Source: Morella rubra (lineage: Eukaryota > Streptophyta > Magnoliopsida > Fagales > Myricaceae). From it: a stretch of DNA of 64,000 nucleotides. The notes beneath the pieces are model-generated. The model was given only the letters and a program-made list of their open reading frames with translations. It was not told where the DNA came from and made no database searches. The stretch covers positions 12,099,187 through 12,163,186 of the forward strand of contig CM025853.1 in NCBI GenBank assembly GCA_003952965.2, in the 5' to 3' direction. Positions 1 through 10,369 of this stretch are shown here, piece by piece. A program made the translations under genes and the position numbers. Within the stretch, counting starts at the first letter, position 1, and each line of letters begins with the position of its first letter.

Positions 1-438
1 AAGGTATAAGGCAATAGACAAGGGTCAGACTATGCAAGAAAAAATCTACCTAAAGAAAATCAAAAGTTCTAGTGATTATCCCAGCAAGAGATTTAGAAAG
101 AATCAATTATATTTATACAATAACTTAAGAACCTTGCATACCAAATTTGTTAATATGCCCTCATGATGGCAATGAAATCACAACCTTGACTACCTAGATG
201 AAGGTCAGTAGTTTTCCAAAGGTAACTTGAAATATAACTCCGCAAATGTTAGATGAAGGTCAGTTAGTTTTCATCACAACGCCAAAACTACGATTAGATC
301 ATGTTAACAGTATACTTCATGCTGTCACTAAATCCATAGATTCATATGCTGTTGCAACTTGCAGCCACAGCCAAGAAAATAAAAATAAATTAATCAATCT
401 CCTTCCAAGGAAAATAGATCTAATTGTTCTAGACTTAC
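1..438. other. no gene seen
   Basis: AT-rich sequence with only short chance reading frames. The next TAF5 exon expected on the minus strand (the linker before the following WD40 repeat) was looked for and not found. Confidence 0.5.
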
Positions 439-821
439 AGCCTTCTTGCCCAAGCTTTGCCATGTCCCATATCTGTTAAGGCATACTTGCAAAATTAGCA
501 AAACTAAAACAAGAAGAAAAACATTGTTTATGATATCAGATAGGATAGAACCTTCAACGATGAGTCTGAAAATCCACCAGCGACCAAAGATCCATCATGG
601 GATATTGATGAGCAATTTAAACTGCAACAAATTATTGAAAAAGATAAGCACTTAATATGGAAGCAAAAACTAATATTAGACCAACAGTAAAACATTATGA
701 ACCTTACTTACCCATTGTGTGTGTTGACAAATGTATAAGGCTAATGGATGGCAATGAGAGACTATTCAACTGCACATGGTTTCTTAAGTCCTCAAGGATA
801 GACTTCGCCACCTCTGTTGAA
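439..821 (-). pseudogene. TAF5: TAF5 (TFIID subunit 5) fragment, three exon-like pieces with a frameshift
   Basis: The minus strand holds three pieces bordered by splice-like sites. Piece 821-712 contains TEVAKSILEDLRNHVQLNSL and ends at a GTAAGT donor. Piece 621-552 contains CSSISHDGSLVAGGFSDSSL and follows a TTGCAG acceptor. Piece 472-439 contains WDMAKLGQ and ends at GTAAGT. This order matches the segment of plant TAF5 that runs from the linker into the first WD40 repeat; TAF5 is a scaffold subunit of TFIID and acts in the nucleus. The family normally reads SFYTFVNTHNG at the end of the first piece. Here one base appears to be missing, so the frame there reads LIHLSTHTMG, and continued splicing would meet TAA at once. 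The rest of the WD40 domain is absent up to the window edge. It is most likely a decayed partial copy; a sequencing error or a gene continuing beyond the edge is possible. Confidence 0.75.
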
Positions 822-1353
822 CTAATACCAACAATTTAATCTGATAGCTCCTTCTCAATATGCTCACAGATGTAATAAGTTTAAATGCAACTCATTAAAC
901 CATGAATCCAATCTTCCATTCCTTAAAAATTAGAGTTCAACATCAGCCTAAAGCATAACCTAGCTCATCAATCAATTAGTTTCCATAATAAATAAAAAGG
1001 GAAAATTTTATGAAGAGCAACAAGACATAATGTTACCGAATGACATGTAGCAACAGAAGATAACATTATTAGCCAGCATAGCAGCATAAAAGGCGCTAAT
1101 AAGGCATCAACTGGAGTCATTTCTCAAAGGTAAGTTACACTCAGTTTCCATAGTGGCTTTACTCAGGGTACAAGAACAATCCTAACAGGCAAAAAGGTTG
1201 GATTTGGATCACGCCTCAGGAAATGAAGACCCTAAAATACAAGTTTGACTCCTTTATTGGGAAATTCCCAGTGGATCTTTTGGATTTACCCATCTCTTGA
1301 ACTTGGGACCATTTGTGGCATATTACATTACCCCCCTCTCCTGTCGACAATAC
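822..1353. other. no gene seen; possible intron
   Basis: There is no convincing coding sequence on either strand. It could be intronic if the exons at 1354-1818 and the TAF5 pieces belonged to one transcript, but nothing proves that. The TAF5 N-terminal domain is missing between them. Confidence 0.4.
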
Positions 1354-1818
1354 CTTCCTCAACTCTTCCTTTATGACCAGATATTCACTAGTAGCCGGCC
1401 TTCTATGTTTAGAGGAGTATCAAGGGAAACAGAAACGAAAACGTAATCTTCTATGTGAACACAAATTGCACAAATCCTATAACATCTAAATGAAAGAATA
1501 AAGCTGTCAAATCGAAAATGAAGTAAGAAAAGTGAGCAATTTTGAGCTCCACTTACCCAGCCGTGTTAGCGTCAAAGCCTTCCAGCAATGATTCGTTCAA
1601 AACTAGAAGACTTGGTAGTGTGGCTATAAAAGCAACCGCTCACCTTCTAGAGGATTTGCAAAGCGATTTCCAGCTGTAATACAATTCAATGCGAAGGAGA
1701 GGAAAAAAAAATCAAGAATACCGGAATTTAGAATGAACAAAGCATTGTCCTTTTCAAAAATTGAGGAATATAAAAATGCTTGCCAGAGAGCCTGAGCCTG
1801 AGCCTGAGCCTGAGTCAT
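1354..1818 (-). CDS. 5' exons of an unrecognised gene
   Basis: Three exons can be joined in one frame. Exon 1 is 1818-1722, from the ATG, starting MTQAQAQAQALWQAFLYSS. Exon 2 is 1623-1557, after a TTTATAG acceptor, containing ATLPSLLVLNESLLEGFDAN. Exon 3 is 1387-1354, reading EYLVIKEELRK, then a GTATTG donor. The exon lengths of 97, 67 and 34 nt keep the frame open for 66 codons, and the 1556-1551 donor is a clean GTAAGT. The QA dipeptide run near the start comes from a GCTCAG repeat. I do not recognise the protein. An E2F-type motif lies about 105 bp upstream. No certain exons were found downstream other than the TAF5 pieces, so this may be a truncated gene or a chimera with them. Confidence 0.35.
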
Positions 1819-1922
1819 TCTTGGTGAAGAACTTCCTGTAGATCATGAATTGCTTTTTGAGAGATGAGAAGAGATTGAGAATCAACAAAACAAAAGAGGG
1901 GTTTTTTAAGGGAGTGAAAACG

Positions 1923-1930
1923 TTTGGCGC
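1923..1930 (-). promoter_or_regulatory. E2F-type site TTTGGCGC
   Basis: TTTGGCGC fits the E2F/DP consensus TTTSSCGC and lies 105 bp upstream of the ATG at 1818, where a promoter would be expected. E2F sites are typical of S-phase genes. An 8-mer can occur by chance, and the surrounding sequence is otherwise AT-rich. Confidence 0.35.
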
Positions 1931-2069
1931 TAAATGAAAATTTTCCAATTTTGTTCTTCGTTTTCTTTTTTTCTAAGTTCCCATCTTGTTCTTTTTTTTT
2001 CGATATACAAATAATTGTCTTGTTATTTTTTCTTCTTCGGATAGTTGTCAACAAATATTTATACTCACA

Positions 2070-2840
2070 ATATCTTTTTGTTTGAAATTAAATAATATGT
2101 ACTAATTAAATAATATTATATTACTAATTATTCAAAATATATATGCTCATTATAAGTATGATAATAGATGTTTTCTAAACTACTTAGATTTAGTCAATAA
2201 ATATGCAATTACCATAACAACCATGGATTATAATTTAAAATATATCATATAACAACTTCAATTTTCACAACACTCCCTTCAATTTCATATTTTATTAAGT
2301 AGGTCCTTTAAAATAAAATTTTTCAAATACATGACAAAATAAAATTATATATTAAAAGGAATATAATAATATATAAAATAATTATTTACATTAAATAACT
2401 TAGAATTAATAAATAAAATTTTTTTGCACTTATACCTAATGACTAAATCATAGCCTCTAAGACCATATATTAAATTATGTATTTTAATTGCATAAGCTAA
2501 TCTAACAATATTTTTTTGTTTGAAATTAAATAATATGTCCTAGTTAAAATATATTATTATATTACTAATTATTCAAAATATATGCTTATTATAAGTATGA
2601 TAATAGATGTTTTCTAAACTACTTAGATTTAGTCAATAAATATGCAATTACCATAACAACCATAGGTATAATTTAAAATATATCATATAACAACTTCAAT
2701 TTTCATAACAATCCCACTAATTCCATATTTTATTAAGTAGGTCTTTAAAATAAATTTTTTCAAATACATGACAAAATAAAATTATATATTAAAAGGAATA
2801 AATAAAAAAATATTAACATTAAATAACTTATTATTAATAA
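2070..2840. repeat. AT-rich tandem direct duplication, period about 439 bp
   Basis: Two copies, about 2070-2410 and 2509-2840, share long near-identical stretches. TTTTCTAAACTACTTAG is found at 2171 and again at 2610, and CCATAACAACCAT recurs at the same 439-bp offset. The offset shrinks to about 427 near the end through small deletions. There is no coding potential. It lies directly beside the CACTA subterminal repeats and may be interior sequence of that element. Confidence 0.85.
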
Positions 2841-2865
2841 ATAAATAAATTATTTTCACATATAC

Positions 2866-3285
2866 CTATAGCGGCGGTCATTGTGACCGTCGCTGTAGAT
2901 ACCTAATTTCTAGTCGCGCTTGTATACAAACGTTGCTATAGGTAAAAAATTTAGCAGCGTTTTACAAAAACCGCCGCTACAGAGTACACTTTTAGCAGCG
3001 TTTTTTCAAAAATGCTGCTACTAATTAGGCATTTAGCGGCATTTTTAAAACGCCGCTAAAGGGGGTCTATAGCGGTGGTCAGTGACCGTCGCTAAAACGA
3101 CCGCCACTAAAGGTAAAACTTATAGCAACGTTTTCGAAAAACTGCCACTAAAGGGGGCTTGTCGCAGCGGTCACTGACCGCCGCTATAGACCCCCTTTAG
3201 AAGTGTATTTTGCAAAACACCACTAAAAACACCTTTTAGCGGCGTTTTCAACGACTGCCGCTACAGACCTATTTTTTTTGTAGTG
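2866..3285. mobile_element. right terminal region of a CACTA (En/Spm) transposon
   Basis: The stretch is packed with short direct and inverted units built on AGCGGCG...CGCCGCT with A/T-rich spacers, the subterminal repeat pattern of CACTA elements. It ends in TTTTTTTTGTAGTG (3272-3285), the inverse of the CACTACAAAAAA terminal repeat. The left terminus (CACTACAAA) is not visible in the window, so the element is truncated or rearranged. No transposase is present. Confidence 0.75.
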
Positions 3286-3612
3286 AGTGGCCTAAGGTGT
3301 TGTTTGAATGTGACTCTTTAATGCTTTGCAATGAGGTTTTATCCTCTTCTCAGCAACACAGTTGGGCTATTTCTGGTTTGGTGGATTTGGTGAAGCAGTT
3401 TCTAGTGGAGTTCCGAGATTGGAAGGTGGTGTGGGTCCCTAGGAAATGCAACAGGTTGTCTCATGCTCTTGCTGGATGGGCAGCGCGGTCTGGTTCTTTT
3501 GGCTTTTTTGGTAGCATTAGTATTCCTGAGCATATCCAGTGTTGTAATATGCATCTTTAGTCTTTGGTGTAATGTTGGTTTGTCACTTGTTTGTTTACTT
3601 AGCAGAAAAAAA
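3286..3612 (+). pseudogene. L1-type LINE remnant: RNase H domain C-terminus and 3' end
   Basis: The frame from 3297 reads FECDSLMLCNEVL and later WVPRKCNRLSHALAGWAA, the C-terminal part of the RNase H domain that plant L1 LINEs carry after their reverse transcriptase. It stops at 3558-3560, and an A-run near 3605-3613 could be the old 3' tail. The 5' side is cut exactly where the CACTA terminus ends, so the CACTA element probably inserted into the LINE. The catalytic N-terminal part of RNase H is missing. Confidence 0.7.
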
Positions 3613-4489
3613 AAGATTGTTACACAACATGAAAACTGTCAGGACGTTTAGATTTTCCGTCCAAATGATTTTGTCTGAGGAAATTCGTAAATTTTCAGCC
3701 AAAATCTTTTGTGATGCGCTTATAGTTACTAATTGGCTAAGAAAAGTTTTTTGACACACAACTTTTGCATTCAAATTTATAACCTTTGCTGGCAAATTTT
3801 TTTGACACCCAACACCAAATTTTTTATAGTGCCAAATATATATGTAATATGTCCAGATCTAAAATTACACAAGTCAGTGAATTTTTAAGTTTTAATTGAA
3901 GCCATTAAGCATCCAAATGAATAAAACAAACAAAAGTTCCACCTTTAGGTCAAAATTCATTGGACCCATGGCCTCTATGACCTCTCGTGGGCATTTTGGC
4001 TCAACAAAACTAACATGCAAAGTAATGTACCACATCAAACATACCTTAAATCAACATATCTCAGCACATATGTTTGTGCATGCTTCATTTAATAGATTCA
4101 TTAATAACATGCAACAAGTTCTATCTAACAAAAGCTCCATGCATGCATATATTTGACTAATTACTTTACAAAGCATCAATGGATCATCATCCAAACACTA
4201 AATATGCTTCAATTCATGCTCGAGACTCAAGAAAATCAAAGGAGTCCAAGTAAGGAGACAAACCTCTTCAACCCTAAACAAAAGGTTCATAGATCATACT
4301 AGGTTATTATTCTACTTCATCAAATCCTAAACTACCAAGATTCATTCAAAAGAAGTGATATAGCTTTAGATGATTCTTCCTTCTTCCATGAACCAGTCAC
4401 ATGCAAGAAAAGATCCTCAACCAACAACATCACATTCACCATATACATTCAACCTCTGGCCTTTGATCTTATTCATTATGCTATAACTT
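3613..4489. other. no gene seen
   Basis: AT-rich sequence with short chance frames on both strands. It ends where the A/B/C repeat unit begins near 4490. The TTTTTTATAGTG string near 3830 only loosely resembles a CACTA end. Confidence 0.5.
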
Positions 4490-6414
4490 CCCTAAAACCC
4501 TTAAACCAGCAAGGGTGGGGGTACAAATCACAGCAACTTGAATCTACTGGACCATCAAAACCAACCAATACACTGACATTTTCAGTCCAAGCTTGCCCCA
4601 TTGGCTTTAGTTAGCTTCAGATCCATACCCCTCTCACTCTACGAAAAGTTGTCATTTCGTAACAACCCTTCATCTGAATGAAGCGTCGATCCTCTTTAGG
4701 GTATAACAATGTTCCTCGTTTAAGAACTAAAGTAAGATATGAGCTAATCCCATCCAAAGTCACATAACTTAGTGTGATCAAGTTAGTTAATTCAATTTCT
4801 TTAAGACGGCTTTTCAAATGAAAAGAGGAAAAAAAATAGAATAAATACATTTTCACGCATGATCCATAAAAGTTTGACACATTGCACCTTAAACTTCTAA
4901 CTTTGACCTATTAGTCCCCCCAACTACCAATGTTAGACACTTTGCACCCTCTGTCAATTTTTCACATAATTTGATTTTGTTGCACTTGAAATGACAATAG
5001 TGCTTCCAATGACTTAATGTAATGAAAAAAAAAAATACCCTTTACATATAAAAAGTGGGTATGAACATTATTGTCATTTCTTTCTAATTTGATAGAAAAT
5101 CTTGACTGAAGGTGCAAAGTATATAAGATTAGTATTTTGATAGTCCAATGTGTCAAAACTCGTCATTTAGGATGAAATGTATAAAACTACTATAGTTGTT
5201 GGGTAAAATGTGTATTTATTCGCAGAAAACTTTTGTAATTAATTCACTAAAAAAAAAAAGTTAGTGCATTCTATTTCTTAATGACTCTTTAAATTTCAAG
5301 AAGTCCATCTCCAAGAAATTTTTTTATCTTCCAAAAACACGAGGTTTGGTACAATGATATTGTTGTATATTGTCCCAGTTGAAAATGAGTTGGTACAGTC
5401 TGTTGAATTCTAGGATTTTAATATGACTAAGGATTACCATGCGCGTCATTAAAACTAATCTTTTCTGTGAATGCTTATTCACAATTTATAATATTCTAAT
5501 CTTTAGTCTTTTTATTTCCCTCAACGGGAACTTGAATAAGTATTTCAATATGCATTGGTTGTTAATGGAATAAATCAGGAATAGTATGAGGATTTGAACT
5601 CCATACATACTAATATAAAAACTTTATGATATTCTCGAGCCAATCATTTTCTTTCAAAGTAGTCTTTAAATCTGTGTGTTTGATATGATATATTGAAGGG
5701 CGGGATTACAAATCCCAGCAACTTGAATCTACTAGACCACCAACACCAACCAATAGAACATATTATTCAAACTTAGCCCCTCTAACTTTAGGTCCTGCCT
5801 ACCTTCTCACTTTACCAAAACTTGTCATCCCAAAACAACTCTTCATGTTCAAGAAAGAATCGATCCATAAGGGCAACGTTGTGGGACAGAACATTTCCTA
5901 GCTAGCTTAAGGGCTGAAAGAATAACTTAATCCAACATCCAAAGTCACATAACTTTGTGTGATCAAGTTGGTTTATTTTTCTTTCATATGTCTCTTCAAA
6001 TTTCAAGAATTTCATCATCTCTTAAAAAAATAGTCTTCCACAAAGAAGAGGTTTGGCATAGTTACTTTCTTGCATATTGTCCTTGCTGCAAATGAGTAGG
6101 CCATACAATAATCGCTGAATCCCTAGATTTTAATATGACTAAGGCTTACTAGGCATGTATGTTATTCAGACCCAATCTTTGCTATGAATGCTTTTTATAT
6201 GGAATAAATGAGAAATAAGATGATGATGTGAACTCCATGCAACCCTCTACCCATTTTCATTTAGGCTAATAACAATCATTCTTACACGTATATACTTGAG
6301 GTGTCCTCAAATTCCAATATATGTTGACGTAAAAATGGTTGTTTAACGTTATTACGTACCCATGGCCTCCAAAAGATTATAGGACTTTCTTGTGTTTGAT
6401 CATTCAATTGCACA

Positions 6415-6422
6415 TATAAAAG
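6415..6422 (+). promoter_or_regulatory. TATA box of copy A
   Basis: TATAAAAG lies 73 bp before the ATG, in a block conserved with copy B (TATAAAAG at 13461). Copy C has lost it. Confidence 0.65.
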
Positions 6423-6494
6423 AAACAAGGGTTTAGACCTTGATTATCTTTTTGGATTTATACTTCAAAATAAAATCAAAGTTTCTCACTTGGG

Positions 6495-7010
6495 ATGAAA
6501 TCGATGGCTGGGAGACACATTCGGAGACTTATGAGGGTGATGGGGATGGTGCTTATCCTCATTCTAGTGAAGTTCAAGCTAATCATCATGATGACCAACT
6601 TGCTCCTACTTCTTTCAGCCTTTCTTCACTTCCAACCAGCTCGCTTTCTCATTTCTCTGAACTTGATGAAAATCAAGAGACATTTAGTTCTTTCCTTGCA
6701 CATGGAGTTAAATATTGTAAGCAAAAAAGAAAAAGAAACAAAAAAAGAGCTGCCAATAGGGGGGTGGGTGTGGGTCGAGTGGCATACTTTTTTAATTGAC
6801 TACCACTTTGACAAATGTATTCTTGAGGTACTTGGCCACAGCATGACTGGTATCAGATTTCTTGATGACCCAAAGCATCATGAAATGGAGAAGCGAATGG
6901 AGGTTTGTGAGGCAAAATACACTATAGAACGTCATTTTGTAAAATGTATACTAAAATATTTTGAAGAGCATTTTAAAGACTCAGTTATCATTTATACACA
7001 AAATCCATGA
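6495..7010 (+). CDS. copy A of a small secreted-protein family; compensated double frameshift
   Basis: The frame runs 171 codons from ATGAAATCGATGGC to the family stop. Residues 1-25 (MKSMAGRHIRRLMRVMGMVL onward) match the signal peptide of copy C, and residues from about 86 onward (GGWVWVEWHTFLIDYHFDKC and the VKCILKYFEEHF end) match its C-terminus. The middle, residues about 26-80, is in a shifted frame: one base is missing next to GTGAAGTTC, and the A-rich stretch near 6720-6755 restores the frame. The family reading of the middle (NHHDDQLAP, FSLSSLPTSSLSHFSEL) survives in the other frame. A product would have a strongly hydrophobic middle instead of a soluble one. It is either a pseudogene whose shifts happen to cancel or a changed protein. 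The copy keeps its TATA box. Confidence 0.5.
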   Translation: MKSMAGRHIRRLMRVMGMVLILILVKFKLIIMMTNLLLLLSAFLHFQPARFLISLNLMKIKRHLVLSLHMELNIVSKKEKETKKELPIGGWVWVEWHTFLIDYHFDKCILEVLGHSMTGIRFLDDPKHHEMEKRMEVCEAKYTIERHFVKCILKYFEEHFKDSVIIYTQNP

Positions 7011-7028
7011 GCTGCTGCTTTAGATGTG

Positions 7029-8069
7029 GTAAGTAGTTCTATCCTATACTTTCTTTCTCTCTCTGTCAACTCTATCTCCGTCTCTCTTCATTGAAAGAAG
7101 GATACATGCATGAAAATTATATGCATATGCAATAGGATCTCATGCATCTTTTTTATGAGTATAATCTGTGAAATAAAGGCGCCCACTTGGCAACTCTACC
7201 ATTGCCTTTATGTGTAATGGCAGAACATTATTCTGTAATGATTTTTGGCATTAATCAGTTGATTGTTACAATTGTAACAGCTGGCAGTTACAACCGTTAC
7301 AATTTTTTTCATCAATGGTAGAGTAGCTATATAGAGCCACATAGGAATAGTTACATATAAGGTATGAAATTCGTAAAATAGAATTCTCTAAAAATCTCTC
7401 TATCAGTTGTTAGTTCTTCTTACGATTGAGACACTTAGGTTGTGAAATTTGTGAGCGATGCTCTAATAAAGCACTCCACCATTGGACTTATGGTGAAGGG
7501 GAATTCCAGAGTGAAGCATGTGGAATACCCCAATGATCCGTACTTTTGTATAAGTTAAGTTATATGGAAAATCCTTCCATTGTGCAAATATTTTTATCCA
7601 AATACTATAAATTCAATTCTATTTTTCAAATTTTACTTTATTATGTTCTCTCACAAAATATTTATGTGATCCAGTACCAATTTTGGTACAAGCTAGGTGT
7701 ATCGAATTCTTTTCATCAATGGTATAAGCACGGTATACTAATTAAGGCCGTATATATAAGTTACTAATTCTTAATTGGTACTTTACTAGTGTGATGCATA
7801 TAACTAGACAATACTATAACCAAATAGCCATTCCAGAATATTAATGTACTTTACGAGTTTGCTCGCTTCTCACAACAACACTGTTGTTGGAGAACACACA
7901 ATTAGCCTCTTGCTTGTATTCTAGCACTGTGATATTTCTCGTATTAACCAATTACATCGTATCGATACTAACCTTACTCGATACATGCAGTGAATAATTT
8001 TTCCATGTTCCGCTATATTTTTTGGGATGGCTTTCACACTTACCGAATGCTATTGTTTTTGGCTTTCAG
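7029..8069 (+). other. probable intron in the 3' UTR of copy A
   Basis: The donor GTAAGTAG directly follows GATGTG, 18 bp after the stop. The acceptor GGCTTTCAG precedes ATTCAAATAAAGGCTTCTCA. Both borders and the downstream exon are conserved in copy C (18959-20203). No coding sequence is seen inside. Confidence 0.55.
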
Positions 8070-9306
8070 ATTCAAATAAAGGCTTCTCAGGACAAGGAGA
8101 AATCGAGCATGGACTATTTGATGTATAGTTGTATGTTTTGACTTTTAAACAATATATGTTGAATGGGGTAGTTTGTGCCCAATCTTTATGTGGAGGGATG
8201 TTGCTCATGGTCCTATTTTTCATTTGGATATCTAGTAAACCTTCAAGATAATTAATATGATTTGTAAATTGTGATTAGCATAATCTATGCTTAACTGTAA
8301 TAGTGTCACATAATTCACATGGGTCATTTTGTATGCTCAATCTTTTATGGGAGCTCCCCATCTTTTCTTTTCTTTTCTTTTTTATTCCAAGTTCTTATAG
8401 TCATTGTGCAAAACACAAAAAATCTTTATTCTTATTATGCATTAGTGAGCACTAATAGGACCTATTTGATCATAAATAGGGTTTGCGAAACCATACTACA
8501 TGTTAGAATATTTGGTATAATGACCACGAATCAAGGAGATTGATGGCCCTCAAAAAAAGATCCTTGATTGAGTCCTTTGATTAAGCAAAAAATTAAGGGC
8601 CCTAATTCGTGAAGATTTGTCTCTTCCATTCTTACATAAATACACTCTCTAACCTCTTGTAAACACACACTCAGAATCATATTGAATAAAATCAACCATG
8701 TAACCTTCCGAGCTTTCTCGATGGTGCATGTAGTTCGCAAGACTGAACCACCATAAACCGTTTTGATCTCGCTTCTCTCTCTCACACTCTTATGCAATCC
8801 AATTTCCAATTTATTTTAATAATATGAATTAAATCATGCCTTCAACTAAGATAAGCCCCACATAAGTACATGAAGTGGAACTATAATTTGGTGGGTTTAG
8901 GAAAGAGTGATAAACAAAGAACGTTTGGAATATGGCACTAATTTATGATACATATTACAACGCTAAAAATATATATAAATCACACATAAGGATCTCTCTT
9001 TCTTTCTCTCTCTCTCTCCCAAGCTGCAAATGATCAAGCATCAACTATATCATTTGCAGCAGTCTCACATTATCATGAGGGTTTGGATTCGTGTAAAATG
9101 GAATAACATCTTTTTTTCATACACCCAAAAACCCCTCCACCCAAAAGAAAAAAAAAAAAAAAAAAAACAAAGAGAGATGCACCATTACTCTACTTCATGA
9201 CATCCCAAATAGGCTCCAACTTTTGGACCATCAAACCAATTATAACACCCCAAGTTCCACATGGCGTGGGAGTGTGTGAGTATTGAGAAAGGAATCATAT
9301 AGGTCA

Positions 9307-10369
9307 ACTCCGCTTTTAGATCCTCCACCCAAGTCGATCGCTCCGTTTGAAGTCCCTAGGTCAAGCTCTAACTAGGATCCTAAAAGTTTGTTTACGAAAA
9401 TTATACTTACTTGATCTTGACAAATGATCTTGACCTTGTCTGTGATTGAATCTTCAATCTTTGATAATCTCCAAGTCATGTTGGTCTCACACCTTGAGTT
9501 TTTCAATTTCACAATTGAGCAGCCCAAATGTTCTGTCTCCTTCTTTTCCACGCTCACAGCCGTCATAGGATTTTTCTCAGGTTCTGATGGCCAACCCAAA
9601 AGCTTGCTATACACTATCTCATAACTATCCTTCTATATAAAACCCTAGCTGTGATAGTGCATGGGATCGTTAAGGATCTCAGATCTCGGCCTTAGAATCA
9701 CATGAAAAACTTTTTTTCTCATTACCACCCGTATATTCTTTTATTATGAATTTTAGACCTCTATTAATTGTAATCATATCCATCAACATATTATAATTTA
9801 CCCCTGAGTATTTGAGATTGATTTGTGAAATATCGTATGCTAACAATTATTCGTTTATTTATCCTTCCACCATACTATATTCCACATGAGTCAATACGAC
9901 CAGAATCATATCACCAATTAAGTCTCTAACTCATATAATTCTCAATTCACAATCTGTAACTCATTGGACTATCAATTGTTTCCAAAAAAAATTTCACAAA
10001 TAAATATATAATATAGATATATTAATTTCAAAAAATATTTTCACAAAATACCATTGGCCAATGGATTCTTTTCTAGTCCAACCCTATATAGATATATTGG
10101 ATATATTGCCTCATCAAGAGACTGGTGGATTCCTTATTGACCATTTATACAAACCCACTTATTATGTACAAGACCCATAAAATCATCACTTTTCACTCCA
10201 AATAAATATAAAAAATTCATTCAAATTATCTTTCTCTTCACTTTTTCACCAACTCCAACACCCCAAAATTTTTACAATCAAACATCATCATAGCATTGAT
10301 CCCTTCCCTAGGACATAAGCTAGTTAATCACTATCTATTAGACTTTATGTTTTTTTTCTTTTTTAAAAA
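9307..10369 (-). mobile_element. truncated copia LTR related to the LTR at 50009-51274
   Basis: From about 9640 to 10330 the sequence parallels 50210-50860 block by block: GAGACTGGTGGATTCC, CTTATTTATCCTTCCACCATACTATATT, and TCACATGAG followed by CATATAATTCT. The LTR start (TGTTAGATG on the minus strand) is absent. About 9307-9620 has no recognised match. It interrupts the tandem array between units A and B. Confidence 0.7.

Larger units (their letters stand above)
4490..9306 (+). repeat. repeat unit A of a three-copy tandem array
   Basis: Unit A shares its order and sequence blocks with units B and C: a sub-repeat starting CAGCAACTTGAATCTACT (twice in A, near 4528 and 5717), the promoter, the small ORF, a roughly 1-kb downstream intron, and a 3' block around 8530-9300 containing ACCATAAACCG and a CT-rich stretch. 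Similarity to B stops at about 9306, just after ATCATATAGGTCAA, where foreign sequence begins. Confidence 0.8.

Noticed and set aside
1200..1353. Extension of the third exon of the unrecognised gene past 1354 (VLSTGEGGNVICHKWSQVQ)
   Set aside because: The frame stays open but a GTATTG donor fits at 1353, and the text looks like retroelement-type tail sequence; there is not enough evidence to call it coding.
3800..3840. Second CACTA terminus near TTTTTTATAGTG
   Set aside because: It matches the GTAGTG terminus poorly and has no subterminal repeat cluster next to it.
6440..6799. Alternative 119-codon plus-strand frame over copy A
   Set aside because: It contains the family's middle text but begins in the upstream region without a signal peptide and ends in the wrong frame; it is one half of the frameshifted copy, not a separate gene.
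9372..9614. 80-codon minus-strand frame MYSKLLGWPSEPEKN
   Set aside because: No recognisable motif; it adjoins a decayed LTR and is overlapped by an open frame on the other strand.
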